Of a DNA stretch of 15,705 bases, positions 13,799-15,705 are shown in pieces. The notes beneath the pieces are model-generated. The model was not told the DNA's origin and did not search any database. It saw nothing but the letters and a program-made list of their open reading frames with translations. Numbering within the stretch: the first letter of the stretch is position 1; every line of letters begins with the position of its first letter. This DNA comes from an uncultured Clostridia bacterium (lineage in GTDB: Bacteria > Bacillota > Clostridia > TANB77 > CAG-508): assembly GCA_934149115.1 (NCBI GenBank), contig CAKPDW010000030.1:1-15705 (forward strand), written 5' to 3'. The position numbers and the translations under genes were made by a program.

Positions 13799-14950
13799 TT
13801 ATCCGAATATACCTCTTCTTTTTATTGGAGGTTGTTCGTTCATTGTTAAAGCTAATTTTGTAATTAATTCTTTTTGTTCTGCTGTCAATTTTTTTGGCAC
13901 TTGAACATGTACTGTAAATACAAAATCTCCTTTCCAGTTCCCACTAACACTTTTAAATCCTTTTCCCTTTAATACAAATTTTGTACCAGTTTGTGTACCT
14001 TCTGGTATTTTATATTTTGCTTTTGTTCCATCTACCATTGGTACTTCTATTTCTGTTCCTAATGTGGCTCCAGTAAATGTAATTGGAATATCACATAATA
14101 CGTGATCTGCTTTTCTTGTATATATACTATGTTTTTTTACATGTACATTTATATACAAGTCACCTTTTGGTCCATTTTTTACTCCTGGTTCGCCTTCTCC
14201 TCTTAATACTACTGTTTGACCATCATCTATTCCTGCTGGTATTTTTACTTTTATTTTTGCTGTTTCTCTTACAATTCCTTTTCCTCTACATGCACTGCAT
14301 GGTTCTTTTATGATTTTTCCTTCTCCACCACATGTTGAGCAAACTTTTTGTGTTGACATTTGTCCAAATGGTGTTGTTACTACTTGTTTGATTTTTCCTG
14401 TTCCATTACATACTTTACATGTTTGAGGATTTGTTCCTGGTTTTGCTCCTGTTCCATGACAATTTGAACATTCTTTGCTTCTATTGATTGATATTGTTTT
14501 TTCTACTCCTAGGTATGATTCTTCAAATGTTATATCTATATTTACTTTTAAATCTGCTCCTTTTCTAGGTCCACTTTTTCTTCTTGCTCCTCCTCCAAAT
14601 GCTGCTGAAAATATGTCTCCAAAGCTTCCAAATCCAAAATCTTCAAAGCCTGAGAATCCACTAAATCCATCGAATCCAGAGCCATATGAATAATATCCTC
14701 CGTTTTGTCCATTAAATCCTTGTGGACCATTAAATCCAAATTGATCATACATTTGTCTTTTTTGTTTATCTGATAAAACTTCATATGCTTCGCTTACTTC
14801 TTTAAATTTTGCTTCAGCTTCTTTTCTATTGTCAGGGTTTGCATCTGGATGATATTTTTTTGCTAATTTTCTATATGCTTTTTTTATTTCTTCATCAGTT
14901 GCTGTTTTTTGTATTCCTAGTACTTCGTAATAGTCACGCTTGTTTTCCAT
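13799..14950 (-). CDS. dnaJ: Chaperone DnaJ (Hsp40)
   Basis: The start at 14950 is chosen because GGAGGGG lies 3 bases before it; an in-frame ATG at 14962 overlaps that site. The 383-residue product has a J domain (1-70) with HPD at 34-36, a Gly/Phe-rich linker (about 72-122), and four CxxCxGxG zinc repeats (C161/C164, C178/C181, C204/C207, C218/C221). The substrate-binding and dimerisation domains complete it. It delivers unfolded clients to DnaK and stimulates its ATPase. The gene follows dnaK directly. No CIRCE operator is seen in the gap, so any HrcA control would act upstream of dnaK, outside the window. Confidence 0.97.
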   Translation of the reverse strand: MENKRDYYEVLGIQKTATDEEIKKAYRKLAKKYHPDANPDNRKEAEAKFKEVSEAYEVLSDKQKRQMYDQFGFNGPQGFNGQNGGYYSYGSGFDGFSGFSGFEDFGFGSFGDIFSAAFGGGARRKSGPRKGADLKVNIDITFEESYLGVEKTISINRSKECSNCHGTGAKPGTNPQTCKVCNGTGKIKQVVTTPFGQMSTQKVCSTCGGEGKIIKEPCSACRGKGIVRETAKIKVKIPAGIDDGQTVVLRGEGEPGVKNGPKGDLYINVHVKKHSIYTRKADHVLCDIPITFTGATLGTEIEVPMVDGTKAKYKIPEGTQTGTKFVLKGKGFKSVSGNWKGDFVFTVHVQVPKKLTAEQKELITKLALTMNEQPPIKRRGIFG

Positions 14951-15116
14951 TTTCCCCTCCATTTAGGTCTTGAAAAAAATATTTAAAGTTTTCACTTATG
15001 TTTTTTTCAATTTTTTATTTTTCTTTTGACATCATTTCCATACTAATTATTGTATTTTATTTGATGTTTTTGATTGTTTGTATTTGGAACAATCTTTTCA
15101 AACTTTTATAAAAGTT

Positions 15117-15135
15117 GGGGCGTGTTTTCCGCCCC
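15117..15135 (-). terminator. GC-rich hairpin between dnaK and dnaJ
   Basis: On the minus strand GGGGCG and CGCCCC form a 6-bp all-GC stem with a 7-base loop, starting 7 bases after the dnaK stop. It is followed by an A/T palindrome (AACTTTTATAAAAGTT). The downstream T-run is short, so it may be a partial terminator or a stabilising 3' hairpin of dnaK mRNA. A further perfect 7-bp hairpin (15072-15078 with 15088-15094) lies beyond. I see no convincing dnaJ promoter in 14963-15116. Confidence 0.6.
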
Positions 15136-15141
15136 ACTATT

Positions 15142-15705
15142 TTATTTATTATCGTTATTGTCATCTTCTACTTTATAATCTGCATCATACACTTCGCCTT
15201 CTTTTGCTTCTCCTTCTGGATTTGCTGTTCCTGCAGTTTCTCCTGGATTTGCTCCATTTGCTTTGTATAATTTTTCTGAAATCTCGTAGAATACTTTTGT
15301 TAATTTATCTGTTCCGTCTTTGATTTCGTCTATGTTGTTTTCTTCAACTTTTTTCTTTAAGTTGTCTATTTCTGTTTGAACTTTTGCTTTTTCTTCACTG
15401 CTTATTTTATCGCCTAATTCATCTAATGTTTTTTGGCTATTGTATATTAAGCTTTCTGCATTGTTCTTAACTTCAACTTCTTCTTTTCTCTTTTTATCTT
15501 CTGATGCGTGTTCTTCTGCATCTCTTACTGCTCTGTTTATATCGTCTTCTGTTAAGTTTGTGCTTGCTGTGATTGATACTTTTTGCTCGTTTCCTGTTGC
15601 TGTATCTTTTGCTGATACGTGAACGATTCCGTTTGCATCTATATCAAATGTAACTTCGATTTGTGGTACTCCTCTTGGTGCTGGTGGAATTCCTGTTAAT
15701 TGGAA
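15142..15705 (-). CDS. dnaK: Chaperone DnaK (Hsp70), C-terminal part only
   Basis: The frame is open from the right edge for 187 residues to TAA at 15142. It starts within the substrate-binding beta domain (FQLTGIPPAPRGVPQIEVTF, then DIDANGIVHVSAKD), which is nearly invariant in DnaK. The helical lid follows (about residues 49-147 of this piece), with AVRDAEEHASEDKKRKEEVEVKNNAESL. The tail is acidic and Asn-rich and ends DADYKVEDDNNDNK, in the position of the usual flexible EEVD-like tail. DnaK is the main ATP-driven folding chaperone. The N-terminal ATPase domain lies outside the window. Confidence 0.97.
   Translation of the reverse strand, partial: FQLTGIPPAPRGVPQIEVTFDIDANGIVHVSAKDTATGNEQKVSITASTNLTEDDINRAVRDAEEHASEDKKRKEEVEVKNNAESLIYNSQKTLDELGDKISSEEKAKVQTEIDNLKKKVEENNIDEIKDGTDKLTKVFYEISEKLYKANGANPGETAGTANPEGEAKEGEVYDADYKVEDDNNDNK

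Noticed and set aside
14548..14784. Minus-strand frame of 78 codons within dnaJ
   Set aside because: It is in another frame of the Gly/Phe-rich part of dnaJ, which is intact with all its motifs.
14963..15141. CIRCE heat-shock operator before dnaJ
   Set aside because: No TTAGCACTC-N9-GAGTGCTAA-like repeat is present; the palindromes found are unrelated.
1..15705. CRISPR array, tRNA or rRNA genes, IS element or phage genes
   Set aside because: No regularly spaced direct repeats, no T-arm/CCA-like tRNA structure, no transposase or integrase motifs were seen on either strand.

Overview
The window reads as chromosome of a very A+T-rich, endospore-forming low-GC Firmicute (Bacillota), most likely a clostridium. 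The evidence is an alpha/beta-type small acid-soluble spore protein (SASP), strong AGGAGG ribosome sites, sigma-A-type promoters, a long-form ribosome hibernation factor and a clostridial ProS. No plasmid, phage, IS or CRISPR structure was seen. Most genes lie on the minus strand; the SASP gene, one unrecognised gene and two acetyltransferase genes lie on the plus strand.

Positions 1-5962 (all minus) hold a compact Tad/Flp-type pilus or secretion operon. It is read from a promoter near 6000 towards position 1. The order is a CpaB/RcpC-like SAF protein, two consecutive CpaE/TadZ/MinD-like proteins with degenerate P-loops, a CpaF/TadA-type motor ATPase with an N-terminal membrane anchor, and a large TadB/TadC-like membrane protein that runs off the left edge. 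The ATPase gene is broken by a single-base frameshift exactly inside the Walker A codons (2231-2235). No pilin or prepilin peptidase is visible; these may lie beyond the left edge.

Positions 6080-9858 are single-gene units. They comprise a Cof-type HAD phosphatase (minus), a divergent SASP gene (plus) with a forespore-type promoter inside a perfect dyad, an unrecognised 191-residue protein (plus), and hpf (minus) with a perfect consensus promoter. A 300-base gap with a structured, relatively G-rich block and a long inverted repeat follows, then a tandem OB-fold SSB-like protein (minus).

Positions 10022-13601 hold proS (minus) with its own terminator and a leader containing a 42-codon small ORF. 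Divergent from it is a translationally coupled pair of paralogous GNAT acetyltransferase genes (plus), and convergent with those is guaD, guanine deaminase (minus).

Positions 13712-15705 hold dnaJ and the 3' part of dnaK (minus), the usual chaperone order, with a GC hairpin between them.

The housekeeping genes are routine. The parts most worth a second look are the unusual Tad-like operon, the Walker A frameshift, the proS leader ORF, and the structured block upstream of hpf.
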